Shown piece after piece: positions 34,851 through 44,409 of a stretch of 64,000 nucleotides of DNA. The notes below the pieces were generated by a model, which saw only the letters and a list, made by a program, of their open reading frames with translations, did not search any database and was not told the DNA's origin. The stretch lies in the NCBI RefSeq assembly GCF_000382365.1, contig NZ_KB908223.1, positions 1 through 64,000 of the forward strand, in the 5' to 3' direction. Source of the stretch: Pannonibacter phragmitetus DSM 14782. GTDB lineage: Bacteria; Pseudomonadota; Alphaproteobacteria; Rhizobiales; Stappiaceae. The position numbers and the translations under genes were made by a program. Numbering within the stretch: position 1 is the first letter of the stretch; the number at the start of each line of letters is the position of its first letter.

Positions 34851-35738
34851 TCAGCCCTCCCTCTTGCGCAGGCGCGGATCCAGGAGATCGCGGGCCGTGT
34901 CGCCAAGCAGGTTGATGGACAGGATGCACAGGGACAGCATCAGTCCCGGCCAGAAGATCAGCGAGGGCTTGAGCTGGAAGTGCATCCGCCCCTCGGCCAT
35001 GATGTTGCCCCAGGTGGGAATTTCCGTGCTGACGCCCGCGCCCAGGAAGGAGAGGATCGCTTCCGTCAGGATGGCGGAGGCGCAGATGTAGGTGGCCTGC
35101 ACGGTCAGCGGCGCCAGCGTGTTGGGCATCAGGTGCTGCCACAGGATCTTCGGCATGGAAGACCCCAGCGCCACCGCCGCCTCCACATAGGGCTCTTCGC
35201 GCACGGACAGGACGACGGAGCGCACCAGCCGCACCACGCGGGGGATTTCCGGGATGGTGATGGCGGCAATCACCGACCACAGGCTCGGGCCGTTGAGGGC
35301 CACGAGCGCAATCGCCAGCAGGATCGACGGGATGGCCATCAGGCTGTCCATGATCCGCATGATGATCGCATCCGCCAGCCGGAAGAAGCCGGAGACGAGG
35401 CCAATGGCAAGGCCGATGAGCACGCTCGTCACCGCAGCGCCAATGCCGATGAACAGCGACACGCGCCCGCCCATCATGACGCGGGAGAAGAGATCGCGGC
35501 CGAAGGCATCGGTGCCCAGCAGGTTGCTTTCCGAAGGGCCCTTGAGCCGGTTCAGCGCATTGAGCGCCACCGGATCATGGGGAATGTAGAGCGGTGCCAG
35601 CAGCACCGCGACGGCAATGATGGCCAGCACGATGGCCGCCACCATCGGCCCGCCGCCAAGCTTGCGGACTTTCGCCGGCAGGGACAAAAGGCGAAGGACG
35701 GGTTGCAGCCGGGATACGGGGTCGGAAGAAGCTGACAT
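34851..35738 (-). CDS. Oligopeptide ABC transporter permease, DppC type
   Basis: 295 residues. Its ATG overlaps the DppB stop by one base (TGATG). It has the N-terminal OppC segment ([20 protein letters not shown] then a first helix), six membrane spans in all, and the EAA-like loop [20 protein letters not shown]. It forms the heterodimeric channel with the DppB-type partner for peptide or amide import. Confidence 0.93.
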   Translation of the reverse strand: MSASSDPVSRLQPVLRLLSLPAKVRKLGGGPMVAAIVLAIIAVAVLLAPLYIPHDPVALNALNRLKGPSESNLLGTDAFGRDLFSRVMMGGRVSLFIGIGAAVTSVLIGLAIGLVSGFFRLADAIIMRIMDSLMAIPSILLAIALVALNGPSLWSVIAAITIPEIPRVVRLVRSVVLSVREEPYVEAAVALGSSMPKILWQHLMPNTLAPLTVQATYICASAILTEAILSFLGAGVSTEIPTWGNIMAEGRMHFQLKPSLIFWPGLMLSLCILSINLLGDTARDLLDPRLRKREG

Positions 35739-36679
35739 CAATACCGGATCCTCGGGTCAAGAAGGCTGTAGGCAACGTCGATCATCAGGTTGATGAAGAC
35801 GTAGATGGCACTCGTCAGCAGGATCATCGCCTGGATGACCGGATAGTCACGGGCAAGGATCGCATCGACGGTGAGCCGGCCGATGCCGGGGATGTTGAAG
35901 ACGCTTTCCGTCACCACCACGCCGGAAATGAGCAGCGCAAAGCCGGTGCCGATGATGGTCAGGATCGGCACCGAGGCATTGCGCAAGGCGTGGCGGAACA
36001 GCACCGCCTTTTCCCTCAGCCCCTTGGCCCGCGCGGTGCGGATGTAATCCTCGCCCAGCACCTCCAGCATGCTGGCCCGAGTCATGCGCGCAATCAGGGC
36101 GATGTAGATCGTCGCCAGCGTCAGGCAGGGCAGAATGGCGCGGGTGAGGAACTTGCCGAAGTCCTGCGAGGGCGCCGTATAGCCCTGCACCGGCAGCCAG
36201 CGCAGCTGCAGGGAAAAGACCTGGATGAAGATGTAGCCGATGACGAAAACCGGGATCGAGAAGCCCAGCACCGAAAAGGCCATCACCGCATAATCCGTCC
36301 AGGTGCGGTGCCGCCAGGCGGCCAGCACGCCCATGGGCACGGCGATGAGCACGGCCAGAATGATGGTCATGACGGCGATGTTGATCGTCGGCCAGATGCG
36401 CTGGCCGATGAGATCGGTCACCGGAACATTGGAAATGAGCGAAATCCCGAGATCACCTTCCGCAAGGTGCCCGGCCCAGGTGATGAACTGAGTCAGCAGC
36501 GGCTCATTGAGGCCAAGCGAGGTGCGGATCTTCTCCAGCTGCTCGGGCGTTGCCGCATCACCGGCAAGGATGGCTGCCGGATCGCCCGGCGTCAGGCGCA
36601 GCAGCAGAAAAACAAAGATGGCGACACACAGCACGACCGGAATGACGGCCAGGATGCGCCGGAGGATGTAACCGATCAT
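35738..36679 (-). CDS. Oligopeptide ABC transporter permease, DppB type
   Basis: 313 residues starting MIGYILRRILAVIPVVLCVA, the standard DppB opening helix. LTPGDPAAILAGDAATPEQLE is the conserved periplasmic loop and DYIRTARAKGLREKAVLFRH the ATPase-coupling loop. It precedes DppC with a one-base overlap and follows the binding-protein gene across a 130-bp gap rich in short GC hairpins. Confidence 0.94.
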   Translation of the reverse strand: MIGYILRRILAVIPVVLCVAIFVFLLLRLTPGDPAAILAGDAATPEQLEKIRTSLGLNEPLLTQFITWAGHLAEGDLGISLISNVPVTDLIGQRIWPTINIAVMTIILAVLIAVPMGVLAAWRHRTWTDYAVMAFSVLGFSIPVFVIGYIFIQVFSLQLRWLPVQGYTAPSQDFGKFLTRAILPCLTLATIYIALIARMTRASMLEVLGEDYIRTARAKGLREKAVLFRHALRNASVPILTIIGTGFALLISGVVVTESVFNIPGIGRLTVDAILARDYPVIQAMILLTSAIYVFINLMIDVAYSLLDPRIRY

Positions 36680-36809
36680 CGGCGGATGCTCCCTTCCCTT
36701 CGGGCGGTGAGAGCGGCGCAGGTCCTGCCCTTTGCAAGGCAGCCCCGCCGCTCCCGGTGAGCCGGGGCCGCGTTGGGCGGTCCCGGCAGCCGTTCAGACG
36801 GCGGGAGGA

Positions 36810-38444
36810 TCAGTCTTCCTTCTTCATGTTCCAGAACACCGGCACCGGCGAGGGGATCATGTCCACCAGCTTGACCGAACGCCCCTGCGGGGTGAGGTAC
36901 TGGCCGAGCGGGATGTAGTTCACGACATCCATGGCATGAGCCTGGATCTTCTTGGCCACTTCCACCTGCTCTTCTGCGGACCCGGCCGCGATGAACTCCT
37001 TGCGCAAGGCTTCGAGCTTTTCGTCCGTCGGCCAGCCGAACCAGGCGGCGCTGCCGCGGCCATTGAGCATCGGACTGATCAGCGGCGAGGCGATTTCCGG
37101 CACGGCCCAGTTCGTGAAGAACAGGTTCCAGCCGCCTTCGGACGGCTTGGACTGGCTGGCGCGGCGGGTGACCAGGGTCTGCCAGTCCATCGGCTGCAGA
37201 TCGACGGTGAAGCCCGCATCGCGCAGCGCCTGGGCTGCCACCACCGGCTGGGCGGAAATGGCCGGCACGTCGGTCGGCTGCATCAGCACCACGGGCGTGC
37301 CGTCATAACCGGACTCGGCCAGAAGCTTCTTCGCCTCTTCGATGTTGCCGCCGCTGATGAGGCTTTCCGCCCCGGTTTCGTCGGCCAGCGGCGTGCCGCA
37401 GCCGAACAGCGCACCGCAGATCTTGTAGTAATCCGGATTGCCGATCAGCGTCGCCAGCACCTGCTCCTGGCTGATCGCCATCATGGCCGCCTTGCGCACC
37501 TTCACATTGTCAAAGGGCGGGTAGAGGAAGTTCATGCGGCCCATGGTCTGGTAGCCGAGCGGATCGCGCAGCTCCGACAGCACATCGTCATTGCCCTCCA
37601 GCAGCGGCAGCAGATCAACCGGCACCTGTTCCATATAGTCGATTTCGCCGGAAGACAGCGCATTCACCGCCGTCTGGGCATCGGGCATGGTGATCCATTT
37701 CACCTTACCCACGTGAACGGTCTTGCCACCGGCCATCCAGCTGGACGGCTCGTCACGCGGCACATAATCGGCGAACTTCTCGTAAGTGACGCTGACGCCG
37801 GGCTGGAACTCGGATTCCACGAAGCGGAACGGGCCGGACCCGATGAAGCTCTTGATCGACTCGGATGCCGGAGTGGCGGCAACGCTCGCCGGCATGATGA
37901 AGGGCGGCAGTGCCGACATCTTCGCCAGAGTCTCGATCAGCGGTGCATAGGGCTCCTTCAGTTGCCAGACGAGCGTCTTGTCATCGGCAGCCGTCAGGCT
38001 GTCGGTCACGTCGAAGATGAGCTGGCCGCCGGAATCCTTCTGGCCCCAGCGCTTCAGCGAGGCCACCGCATCTTCCGCCGTCACCGGCGCGCCATCATGG
38101 AACTTCAGACCATCGCGCAGGGTGAAGGTGTAGGTCAGCTTGTCATCGGAGATGGTCCAGTCCGCCATCTGCGGCCTGGGCGTGAAGTTCTCGTCCACGG
38201 CGATGAGCACATCGTAGATCATGTAGGCATGATTGCGCACGATGTGGGCGGTGGTGATGACCGGATCGGTGACACGCAGGCCGGAATGCATCACGGCGGT
38301 GATCACCTTTTCCTGCGCCATGGCGCTGCCGGCCAGAAGCGTGCCGGCAACAAGACCGGCGGCAAGGCGGCCTAGGCCCCTCAGGCGGCGCGGCCGGCTC
38401 TCAGCCATCAGTCTGCTTACGACCCCAGTTTCAACACTCAGCAT
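36810..38444 (-). CDS. ABC transporter substrate-binding protein, family 5 (peptide/nickel type)
   Basis: 544 residues from ATG 38444; ATG 38408 is an alternative that leaves a more compact signal peptide (MAESRPRRLRGLGRLAAGLV, ending SAMA). Family 5 features are YDVLIAVDENFTPRPQMADW, FTLRDGLKFHDGAPVTAEDA and FYPPFDNVKVRKA-like MNFLYPPFDNVKVRKAAMMA. It captures an oligopeptide or similar ligand in the periplasm for the downstream Dpp-type transporter. The neighbouring MlrC-like and M20 hydrolases suggest a ligand with peptide or amide bonds. Confidence 0.92.
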   Translation of the reverse strand: MLSVETGVVSRLMAESRPRRLRGLGRLAAGLVAGTLLAGSAMAQEKVITAVMHSGLRVTDPVITTAHIVRNHAYMIYDVLIAVDENFTPRPQMADWTISDDKLTYTFTLRDGLKFHDGAPVTAEDAVASLKRWGQKDSGGQLIFDVTDSLTAADDKTLVWQLKEPYAPLIETLAKMSALPPFIMPASVAATPASESIKSFIGSGPFRFVESEFQPGVSVTYEKFADYVPRDEPSSWMAGGKTVHVGKVKWITMPDAQTAVNALSSGEIDYMEQVPVDLLPLLEGNDDVLSELRDPLGYQTMGRMNFLYPPFDNVKVRKAAMMAISQEQVLATLIGNPDYYKICGALFGCGTPLADETGAESLISGGNIEEAKKLLAESGYDGTPVVLMQPTDVPAISAQPVVAAQALRDAGFTVDLQPMDWQTLVTRRASQSKPSEGGWNLFFTNWAVPEIASPLISPMLNGRGSAAWFGWPTDEKLEALRKEFIAAGSAEEQVEVAKKIQAHAMDVVNYIPLGQYLTPQGRSVKLVDMIPSPVPVFWNMKKED

Positions 38445-38576
38445 GTTCGTGAACCCCGTCTGGTTGGTTGTGATGATGCTTCGTTGGAGCCCGGCCTGTT
38501 TTCCGGCCGGTTGTGATCTGCTCTGCTTCTCCTCCCATCCGCTCCCGCAAGCCCGTGGAGCGAACATCATTTCATA

Positions 38577-40109
38577 TCATATGTTAGTTGCCTTGATGGC
38601 TGTTTCATTGGCCATGAAGGCAGGTCCGCAAGGCGCCAGCCGGATGCCCGGCTTCAGGTTGCGGAAGGGCAGATCGCTGGCGTAAAGCGCCATCGGCCCT
38701 GGCGAGCGGGCGACGAGAATTGTCTCGGCCACCGGCTCGAAATCGGCACGGAAATGCACCGAACTCTTGTTGACGAGAATGGCTTCCTGCGTCGGTTCAA
38801 TGCCAACGAAACGGTACATGGCGAGGTCCGCCATCTGCACCTTGCGGCTGGCCAGCACCACACGCACGCCGCCGATGGAGACACAGGCCGACAGACCCAG
38901 ATCCATGTGTGTGTGCCCGAAGAACGGGCCACCGGCCATGAAACTGCCGTCCGACAGGCGCTCCACCTTGAAGGTCCCGGTAAAGGACTCATCGCCCGCA
39001 ACGCCTGAGCGCCCGCCGAGGGTGAGCGTCACCTCCGCCCCCTCACCCGCCGCATGCGCAGCTTTGGCTGCCTCGGGGTCAACCATCAGGCCAAGCGAGG
39101 CGCGGGAAACGCCCGCCCGCACCAGCGCCGCCAGCATGCCGGCCGTGTTGGAATCCCCGCCCGCGCCGGGATTGTCCTGCGTATCTGCAATGACGACGGG
39201 CCGGGAGGCGGAAGCTGCAATCCGCAGTGCTTCGGCAATAGCCTCCTCAGGCTCATAGGCCCTGCCCTGGAACGCAGGCTCTGCCGCCAGAATATCCGCC
39301 ACCAGCGCATCGGCTGCCGCATCGGCCGCAGCCTGATCTTTCGCATAGGTGATGACGGAGGGAGCACAATCCTCAAAGTCGGCTGCCGGGAAGCCGGTCA
39401 GAAAGGAGGTGCTGGCAACAGCCCCGCCTTCCAGCGCGGCAACACGGGCATAGAGGCTCCTGGCCGGTTCCAGCCCGGTGCATTGCCAGGGGATGGGAAT
39501 GAGGAAGGGCAGTTGGCGGAAGGCCTTGGCATAGCGCTTGCCCGATTGCATCAGCCGGTCGAGCTGCACCGCCGTGCGGTAGCCGGTTTCAGCCATGTCC
39601 ACATGCGGATAGGTGCGGTAGGCGGCGAGAACATCGCTCTCCTCCACCATGCGGGCAGTGACATTGCCGTGCAGATCGAGGCTGGCAGCAATCGGCAGAT
39701 CCGGGCCAGCCACCTTGCGCAGGCGGGCGAGGATTTCCCCCTCCCCGTCATCCAGATGCTCGCAAACCATCGCCCCATGCAGATCGATATAGAGCCCGTC
39801 GAGCGGCCCGGCAGCGGCCAGCCGCTCGCACAGCTCACCGAGGATAGCCTCGAAAGCGTCTTTCTCGACATGGGCAGACGGAATGGCCACGGTCCACAGT
39901 AGCGGCACCAATTCCCACCCGGCCTCGCGGGCGTAGTCCACGGCACCGGCAACGCCAATGTTGATGCCGGGGCAGCGGTCCAGGATCTCCTGCCCCCGTG
40001 AAATCGGCATGTGCCCGCCGCCTTCAGCGAAATGCGCCAGCGTCGCACGGGAGGGGGCGAAGGTGTTGGTTTCGTGCAGGAAACCGGCAACTGCCACGCG
40101 CCTTGTCAT
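38577..40109 (-). CDS. M81-family metallopeptidase, MlrC (microcystinase C)-like
   Basis: 510 residues, GGAGAGACG before the ATG. The start RRVAVAGFLHETNTFAPSRA and the blocks GLYIDLHGAMVCEHLDDGEG, ASLDLHGNVTARM and TQDNPGAGGDSNTAGML are characteristic of the MlrC/DUF1485 family. These are zinc-type hydrolases named for the last step of microcystin degradation but widespread with other roles. It is the first gene of the peptide-uptake operon and is divergent from an IclR regulator. Hydrolysis of an imported peptide-like compound is inferred; microcystin as substrate is not implied. Confidence 0.93.
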   Translation of the reverse strand: MTRRVAVAGFLHETNTFAPSRATLAHFAEGGGHMPISRGQEILDRCPGINIGVAGAVDYAREAGWELVPLLWTVAIPSAHVEKDAFEAILGELCERLAAAGPLDGLYIDLHGAMVCEHLDDGEGEILARLRKVAGPDLPIAASLDLHGNVTARMVEESDVLAAYRTYPHVDMAETGYRTAVQLDRLMQSGKRYAKAFRQLPFLIPIPWQCTGLEPARSLYARVAALEGGAVASTSFLTGFPAADFEDCAPSVITYAKDQAAADAAADALVADILAAEPAFQGRAYEPEEAIAEALRIAASASRPVVIADTQDNPGAGGDSNTAGMLAALVRAGVSRASLGLMVDPEAAKAAHAAGEGAEVTLTLGGRSGVAGDESFTGTFKVERLSDGSFMAGGPFFGHTHMDLGLSACVSIGGVRVVLASRKVQMADLAMYRFVGIEPTQEAILVNKSSVHFRADFEPVAETILVARSPGPMALYASDLPFRNLKPGIRLAPCGPAFMANETAIKATNI

Positions 40110-40170
40110 CCGTCGTCTCTCCTTACACCCAATCAGGAAATTTCACGGCTTGCTTCGCTATATCGCTGTG

Positions 40171-40186
40171 CAATACACTTGTATTG
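40171..40186. promoter_or_regulatory. Candidate IclR operator between mlrC-like and iclR genes
   Basis: CAATACA-CT-TGTATTG is a perfect 16-base palindrome midway in the 137-bp divergent spacer. IclR-family regulators usually bind such 15-16 bp palindromes next to their own gene. It overlaps the region where both promoters must lie. Confidence 0.55.
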
Positions 40187-40246
40187 ATTATGCTGACCCA
40201 GTTAACCACCGAGGTCAATGTCAAAACACATGCAATCCGGTGCCTC

Positions 40247-41059
40247 ATGAGCCCAAAATTTTTGCGTTCCATCTTTGGCGCGCCCGTCCAGCAGGACGAA
40301 ACCTGGGAAGATCCGCTGTTCATTCAGTCGGTTGGACGTGCCATGCAGGTGCTCTCCGCCTTCCACCAGAACGAAAGGCCGATGTCGCTGCAGGACCTTG
40401 CCAGCGAAACCGGACTGACGCGCAGTGCCGTGCAGCGGCTGGTCTTCACGCTGAGGCATCTGGGCTATATCGCCCGCGATCCCGATGACACCGGCTATGT
40501 TCCGGGCCTGCGCATCCTCGACCATTCGCTCGATTTCCTGCGGCTCAACCCGGTGGTGGTGAAGGCAACGCCCGTGCTGCTGGAACTGCGGCGGCAGGTG
40601 CGCGAGCGTGTCGATCTCAGCCTGCGGGACGGCTTGCGCCTCGTCTATGCCAGCCGCCTGCAAAGCAAGCGGGAGATCCTGTCCTCGACCATGGTCGGCC
40701 ACAGCGTGCCGCTTTTTTGCACCTCCGGCGGCTGGGCCATTCTCGCCCGCCTGCCCGAAGCCGAATGCGCGGAACTGATTGCCAGCTCGAACCGCGTGCC
40801 GGTGACGCCGCAGACCATCACCGATCCGGCGGTCCTGATGGAGCGCGTGGCCGAAACCCGGCGCAATGGCTATGCGCTGGCGCTGGAGCAGATCCTGACC
40901 GGAGAAATCGCCATCGGCGCGGCCATTCTCGATGCTTCTGGACGTCCGGTGGCCGCCATCCACGTGGCGGGCTCTCTCTCCGAATGGGAGCCGGAGGACT
41001 TTGCCCGTCAGGTTGCGCCGCTGGTGATCCAGGCGGCGCAAACCATCAGCCGGGGCTGA
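40247..41059 (+). CDS. IclR-family transcriptional regulator
   Basis: 270 residues from ATG 40247; an in-frame ATG at 40190 would add 19 residues but overlaps the operator region and has no ribosome site. The N-terminal winged helix is FIQSVGRAMQVLSAFHQNER and MSLQDLASETGLTRSAVQRL. The effector domain follows (HSVPLFCTSGGWAILARLPE; ILTGEIAIGAAILDASGRPV). It is divergent from the peptide-uptake operon and presumably controls it in response to a small catabolite. Confidence 0.92.
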   Translation: MSPKFLRSIFGAPVQQDETWEDPLFIQSVGRAMQVLSAFHQNERPMSLQDLASETGLTRSAVQRLVFTLRHLGYIARDPDDTGYVPGLRILDHSLDFLRLNPVVVKATPVLLELRRQVRERVDLSLRDGLRLVYASRLQSKREILSSTMVGHSVPLFCTSGGWAILARLPEAECAELIASSNRVPVTPQTITDPAVLMERVAETRRNGYALALEQILTGEIAIGAAILDASGRPVAAIHVAGSLSEWEPEDFARQVAPLVIQAAQTISRG

Positions 41060-41079
41060 GCAGGACGCCATCACGGCCC

Positions 41080-42501
41080 TCAAGGCTTCGGCCAGTTGGA
41101 AATGCCGCCGGTCCAGCTTTCAAAGGCCTTCGTAACCGACAAGACCCTGAGATCAGCAAAGCGCGGACCGATGATCTGCAGGCCGATCGGCATGCCCGAA
41201 ACCGAGAAGCCGCAATTGATAGAACAGGCCGGGTTGTCGCCCATGTTCCAGGGCACGGTGAAGGCAATATGTTCGAAAGGCAGCAAGGGATCGTTGGTCG
41301 GCCCCGCCCATTCCGCCGGGAAGCTGACCACCGGGTTGACCGGCGAGAGGATGAGATCCAGCCCCTGAAACACCTGCGCTGTGGCTTGCCGGATCGCCAG
41401 CATCTGGTCAAAGCCGATTGCTGCCCGCGTGGCAGGCAGATCCTTGGCGCCTGCCGCCCAGTCCAGGATGAAGGGCAGGATCTTTGCCTGCCGCTCCGGC
41501 GTGTAGGTTTCCATCAGCGCCCAGAAGCGCGCGCGCCAGAAATCATCCAGCCCGTCCAGCATCTGCCGTGTGAGAATGCCATCCACCGGGATGATCTCTG
41601 CGCCTGCATCTTCAAACCGGCGCGCAGCGGCGAGCACCGCAGTGCGAATTTCACCGTCGACCGGCAGGCCGCAGCCCGCATCCAGCATGAGGCCGATTTT
41701 CATGCTGCGCACGGAAGCGGGCGGCACGTTCCAGTCCAGATCTTCCGGCGGCAGCGAAGTGGCATCGCGCCAGTCCGGGCGGCTGATCGAGGCCATCAGC
41801 AGCAGCGTGTCATCCACCGCCGGCGTCATCGGCCCGGCGCAGCGGCCCGGATAATAGGGATAGACCGGCACACGGCCCTGAGACGGCTTGTAACCGATGA
41901 GCCCGGTCCAGCCGGCAGGCAGGCGGATGGAGCCGCCGATGTCCGTGCCGATATGCAGCGGGCCATAGCCTGCCGCCCCCGCCGCCGCAGCGCCCGCACT
42001 GGAGCCGCCCGGGTTCTGCGTCAGGTCCCAGGGGTTGCGCGACAGATGATGCAGGCTGGAGAGACCGGAACTCAGCATGCCGAAGTCAGGGCATGTGGTC
42101 TTGGCATAGAAGATCGCGCCATCCTCGCGCAGGCGCGCCGTCAGCGGCGCGTCTTCGGCTGCGGGCGTCATGTCGGCAGCGGCGGTGCCAGTCGTCACCG
42201 GATCGCCCTTCATGGCGAGGTTGTCCTTGATGCTGACGGGCATGCCATCCAGCGGGCCAATGGGTGCGCCCTTGACCCAGCGGGCTTCGGATGCCCGCGC
42301 CGCCTTCATCGCTTCATCGGGACGGAAATCATAAAGAGCGCAAACCCTTGGCTCACGACCTTCAATTCTTGCGATAAGCGCTGCCATATACTCGGCAGGC
42401 GAGAGACTGCCCGCCTTGAAGGCCGAGAGCACGCTGCGGGCCGGAAGGGACAGAACCTCGTCTTCCGGGCGCACCCGCTCGTCCGCATCCACCATCGCCA
42501 T
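41080..42501 (-). CDS. Amidase (amidase-signature family)
   Basis: 473 residues from ATG 42501, chosen because AGGAGG lies five bases before it; a GTG at 42522 would add seven residues. The Ser-cisSer-Lys triad is visible: Lys in VSIKDN, the Gly-Ser block NPGGSSAGAAAAGAAGYG and the nucleophile in GTDIGGSIRLP. It hydrolyses a carboxamide to acid plus ammonia or amine in the cytoplasm. It is the last gene of the run that begins with the LysR at 50693; a second amidase lies at 44410. The substrate cannot be told from sequence. Confidence 0.92.
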   Translation of the reverse strand: MAMVDADERVRPEDEVLSLPARSVLSAFKAGSLSPAEYMAALIARIEGREPRVCALYDFRPDEAMKAARASEARWVKGAPIGPLDGMPVSIKDNLAMKGDPVTTGTAAADMTPAAEDAPLTARLREDGAIFYAKTTCPDFGMLSSGLSSLHHLSRNPWDLTQNPGGSSAGAAAAGAAGYGPLHIGTDIGGSIRLPAGWTGLIGYKPSQGRVPVYPYYPGRCAGPMTPAVDDTLLLMASISRPDWRDATSLPPEDLDWNVPPASVRSMKIGLMLDAGCGLPVDGEIRTAVLAAARRFEDAGAEIIPVDGILTRQMLDGLDDFWRARFWALMETYTPERQAKILPFILDWAAGAKDLPATRAAIGFDQMLAIRQATAQVFQGLDLILSPVNPVVSFPAEWAGPTNDPLLPFEHIAFTVPWNMGDNPACSINCGFSVSGMPIGLQIIGPRFADLRVLSVTKAFESWTGGISNWPKP

Positions 42502-42575
42502 GCCTGCCTCCTGTGCGCTCACATGCCGTCATCCGCATGTCATGGCCTCAGGCTGCACGACTTTGCAGCGCACAC

Positions 42576-43535
42576 TCAACGAAGATCTTGAGTGCTCCGT
42601 GTTGCGTAAACCGTTGCACTGGAGGCCGAAGAAGAGCCGAACCTTGCGCGCAGCAGCCGTTCCAGCGACGCGGCAAAGCGGCTGGCGGCGAAACTCAGCT
42701 GGCGTTCCGGCGAAAGACTGAGCTGCAGTGCCGTGTCGATGGCGGCATCTGCGGCCAGCGGGCGGGCAACGAGGCTGCCGAGTTCCAGATCGCGGATCAC
42801 CGCAATCTCAGGCAGAATCAGGATCGCAGCCCCCAGCCGGGCAAGTTCCTTCTGCACGGTCAGCGAGGCCGTGGTGAAACTGACGGAAAGCGGATCATGG
42901 CCACCAGCCCGCAGCCGCGCCTCAAGCGCCGCACGCAGACTGTAGGACGTGTCCGGCACGGCCAGCGCGTGGGTGGTGAGCGCATCCAGATCAAGGCTTT
43001 TCAGCGCCGCGGCCGGATGATCGGGCGCAAGAATGGCCGCATGGCGCACCGGCACGCGGACACGCGCCGTCACGCGCGGGTCGTCCGGCGAGAACAGGGT
43101 CAGCGCCATGTCCGTGTCGCCGCGCACAATGGCGCTCATGGCCTCGCGCGCCGAGGTTTCCTGCACGGTGACGCGGATCGCCGGAAATTCCTTCGAGAAG
43201 GCAGCCAGCGCTGCCGCCAGAATGGAGCCGCCGGTGGCGCCATTCACGTGCACGCTCACCTCGCCCCGGCGCAAGCCCCGCAGATCGTCAATCGCCTGAT
43301 TGGCCTGATCGAAGGCACGGATCGCCGTCTTCAGCCGGGCCGCCACCACTTCGCCCGCCGCCGTCAGCTCGATGCCGCGCGCACCGCGCTCCACCAACTG
43401 CACGCCGAAATGATATTCGAGATTGTCGAGCTGGCGGCTGATCGCAGTCGGCGTCACGCCAAGGTTCTGGGCGGCCTGCCGGATGGACCGGCAGCGCACC
43501 AGTTCGTTGAAATAGGTGATCGCCTGAAGCTGCAT
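42576..43535 (-). CDS. LysR-family transcriptional regulator
   Basis: 319 residues. The helix-turn-helix is FNELVRCRSIRQAAQNLGVT and PTAISRQLDNLEYHFGVQLV. The substrate-binding-like effector domain follows (RRGEVSVHVNGATGGSILAA; ATVQ-type core). It lies between the hydro-lyase and the distal amidase, in the same direction as both, so it is likely co-transcribed with them rather than divergent, which is unusual for LysR. It may regulate the flanking amide genes. Confidence 0.92.
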   Translation of the reverse strand: MQLQAITYFNELVRCRSIRQAAQNLGVTPTAISRQLDNLEYHFGVQLVERGARGIELTAAGEVVAARLKTAIRAFDQANQAIDDLRGLRRGEVSVHVNGATGGSILAAALAAFSKEFPAIRVTVQETSAREAMSAIVRGDTDMALTLFSPDDPRVTARVRVPVRHAAILAPDHPAAALKSLDLDALTTHALAVPDTSYSLRAALEARLRAGGHDPLSVSFTTASLTVQKELARLGAAILILPEIAVIRDLELGSLVARPLAADAAIDTALQLSLSPERQLSFAASRFAASLERLLRARFGSSSASSATVYATRSTQDLR

Positions 43536-43605
43536 TGCGCCCTGCCCCTCATTCTCTGCCGAAGCATGACTCAGAATGGCATAGCGGGTGACGCCAAGGC
43601 CAGCC

Positions 43606-44394
43606 TCACATCAGCGAGGCGTTGGGAATGTCGGTCACCAGCATGTGGCCCGGCGCATGGGTGATGCAGAACTCCGGTTTCACACGGGCAATCGCCGCCT
43701 GCGGCGTCACCCCGCAGGCCCAGAACACCGGCACCTCGCCTGCCCGCACGCTCACCGCATCGCCGTAGTCGGGACGGGAGAGATCGGCAATGCCGATCTG
43801 TGCCGGATCGCCGATATGGATCGGGGAGCCATGGGCGGCCGGCAGGCGTGAGGTGATTTCCACCGCCCGCACCGCGTCCTTCGGGCTCATCGGCCGCATG
43901 GAGACCACCACCGGGCCGGAGAAGCGCCCGGCGGGAACCGTCTCGATGCTGGTGCGGAACATCGGCACGTTGCAGCCTTCCTCGATATGGCGGATGCCGA
44001 TCCCAGCTGCCAGCAGCGCCTCTTCGAACGAGAAAGAGCAGCCGATCAGGAAGGACACCAGATCATCACGCCACCAGTCTTCGACGCTCTGCGGCTCGGC
44101 CACCAGCTCCCCCTTCTGCCACACGCGGTAGCGCGGCAGGTCGGTGCGGATGTCGAGGTTGCGGCCAAGGGCCGGGATCATCGGATCGCCGGTTTCCGAC
44201 ACACCCACCAGCGGGCAAGGCTTGGGGTTGCGCTGGCAGAACAAGAGGAAGTCATAGGCCAGATCCTGCGGCAGAATGGCGAGATTGGCCTGAATGAACC
44301 CCGGTGCCAGATTGGCAGTCGGCCCGCACAGGGCGCCAGAGCGGGCGGCCTGCCGGACATCGAAGGGGCTGGTGAGAAGGCTGGTTGCGGTCAT
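43606..44394 (-). CDS. Putative hydro-lyase, DUF1445/D-glutamate cyclase family
   Basis: 262 residues. It matches the family in length and in its blocks: [52 protein letters not shown] and [15 protein letters not shown]. Members are described as hydro-lyases or D-glutamate cyclases, which form or open 5-oxoproline. Fifteen bases separate it from the upstream amidase gene. Beside amidases and DUF2848, a role in the breakdown of a cyclic amide or amino-acid derivative is plausible but inferred. Confidence 0.88.
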   Translation of the reverse strand: MTATSLLTSPFDVRQAARSGALCGPTANLAPGFIQANLAILPQDLAYDFLLFCQRNPKPCPLVGVSETGDPMIPALGRNLDIRTDLPRYRVWQKGELVAEPQSVEDWWRDDLVSFLIGCSFSFEEALLAAGIGIRHIEEGCNVPMFRTSIETVPAGRFSGPVVVSMRPMSPKDAVRAVEITSRLPAAHGSPIHIGDPAQIGIADLSRPDYGDAVSVRAGEVPVFWACGVTPQAAIARVKPEFCITHAPGHMLVTDIPNASLM

Positions 44395-44409
44395 GCCGGT
44401 ATCAATCGG

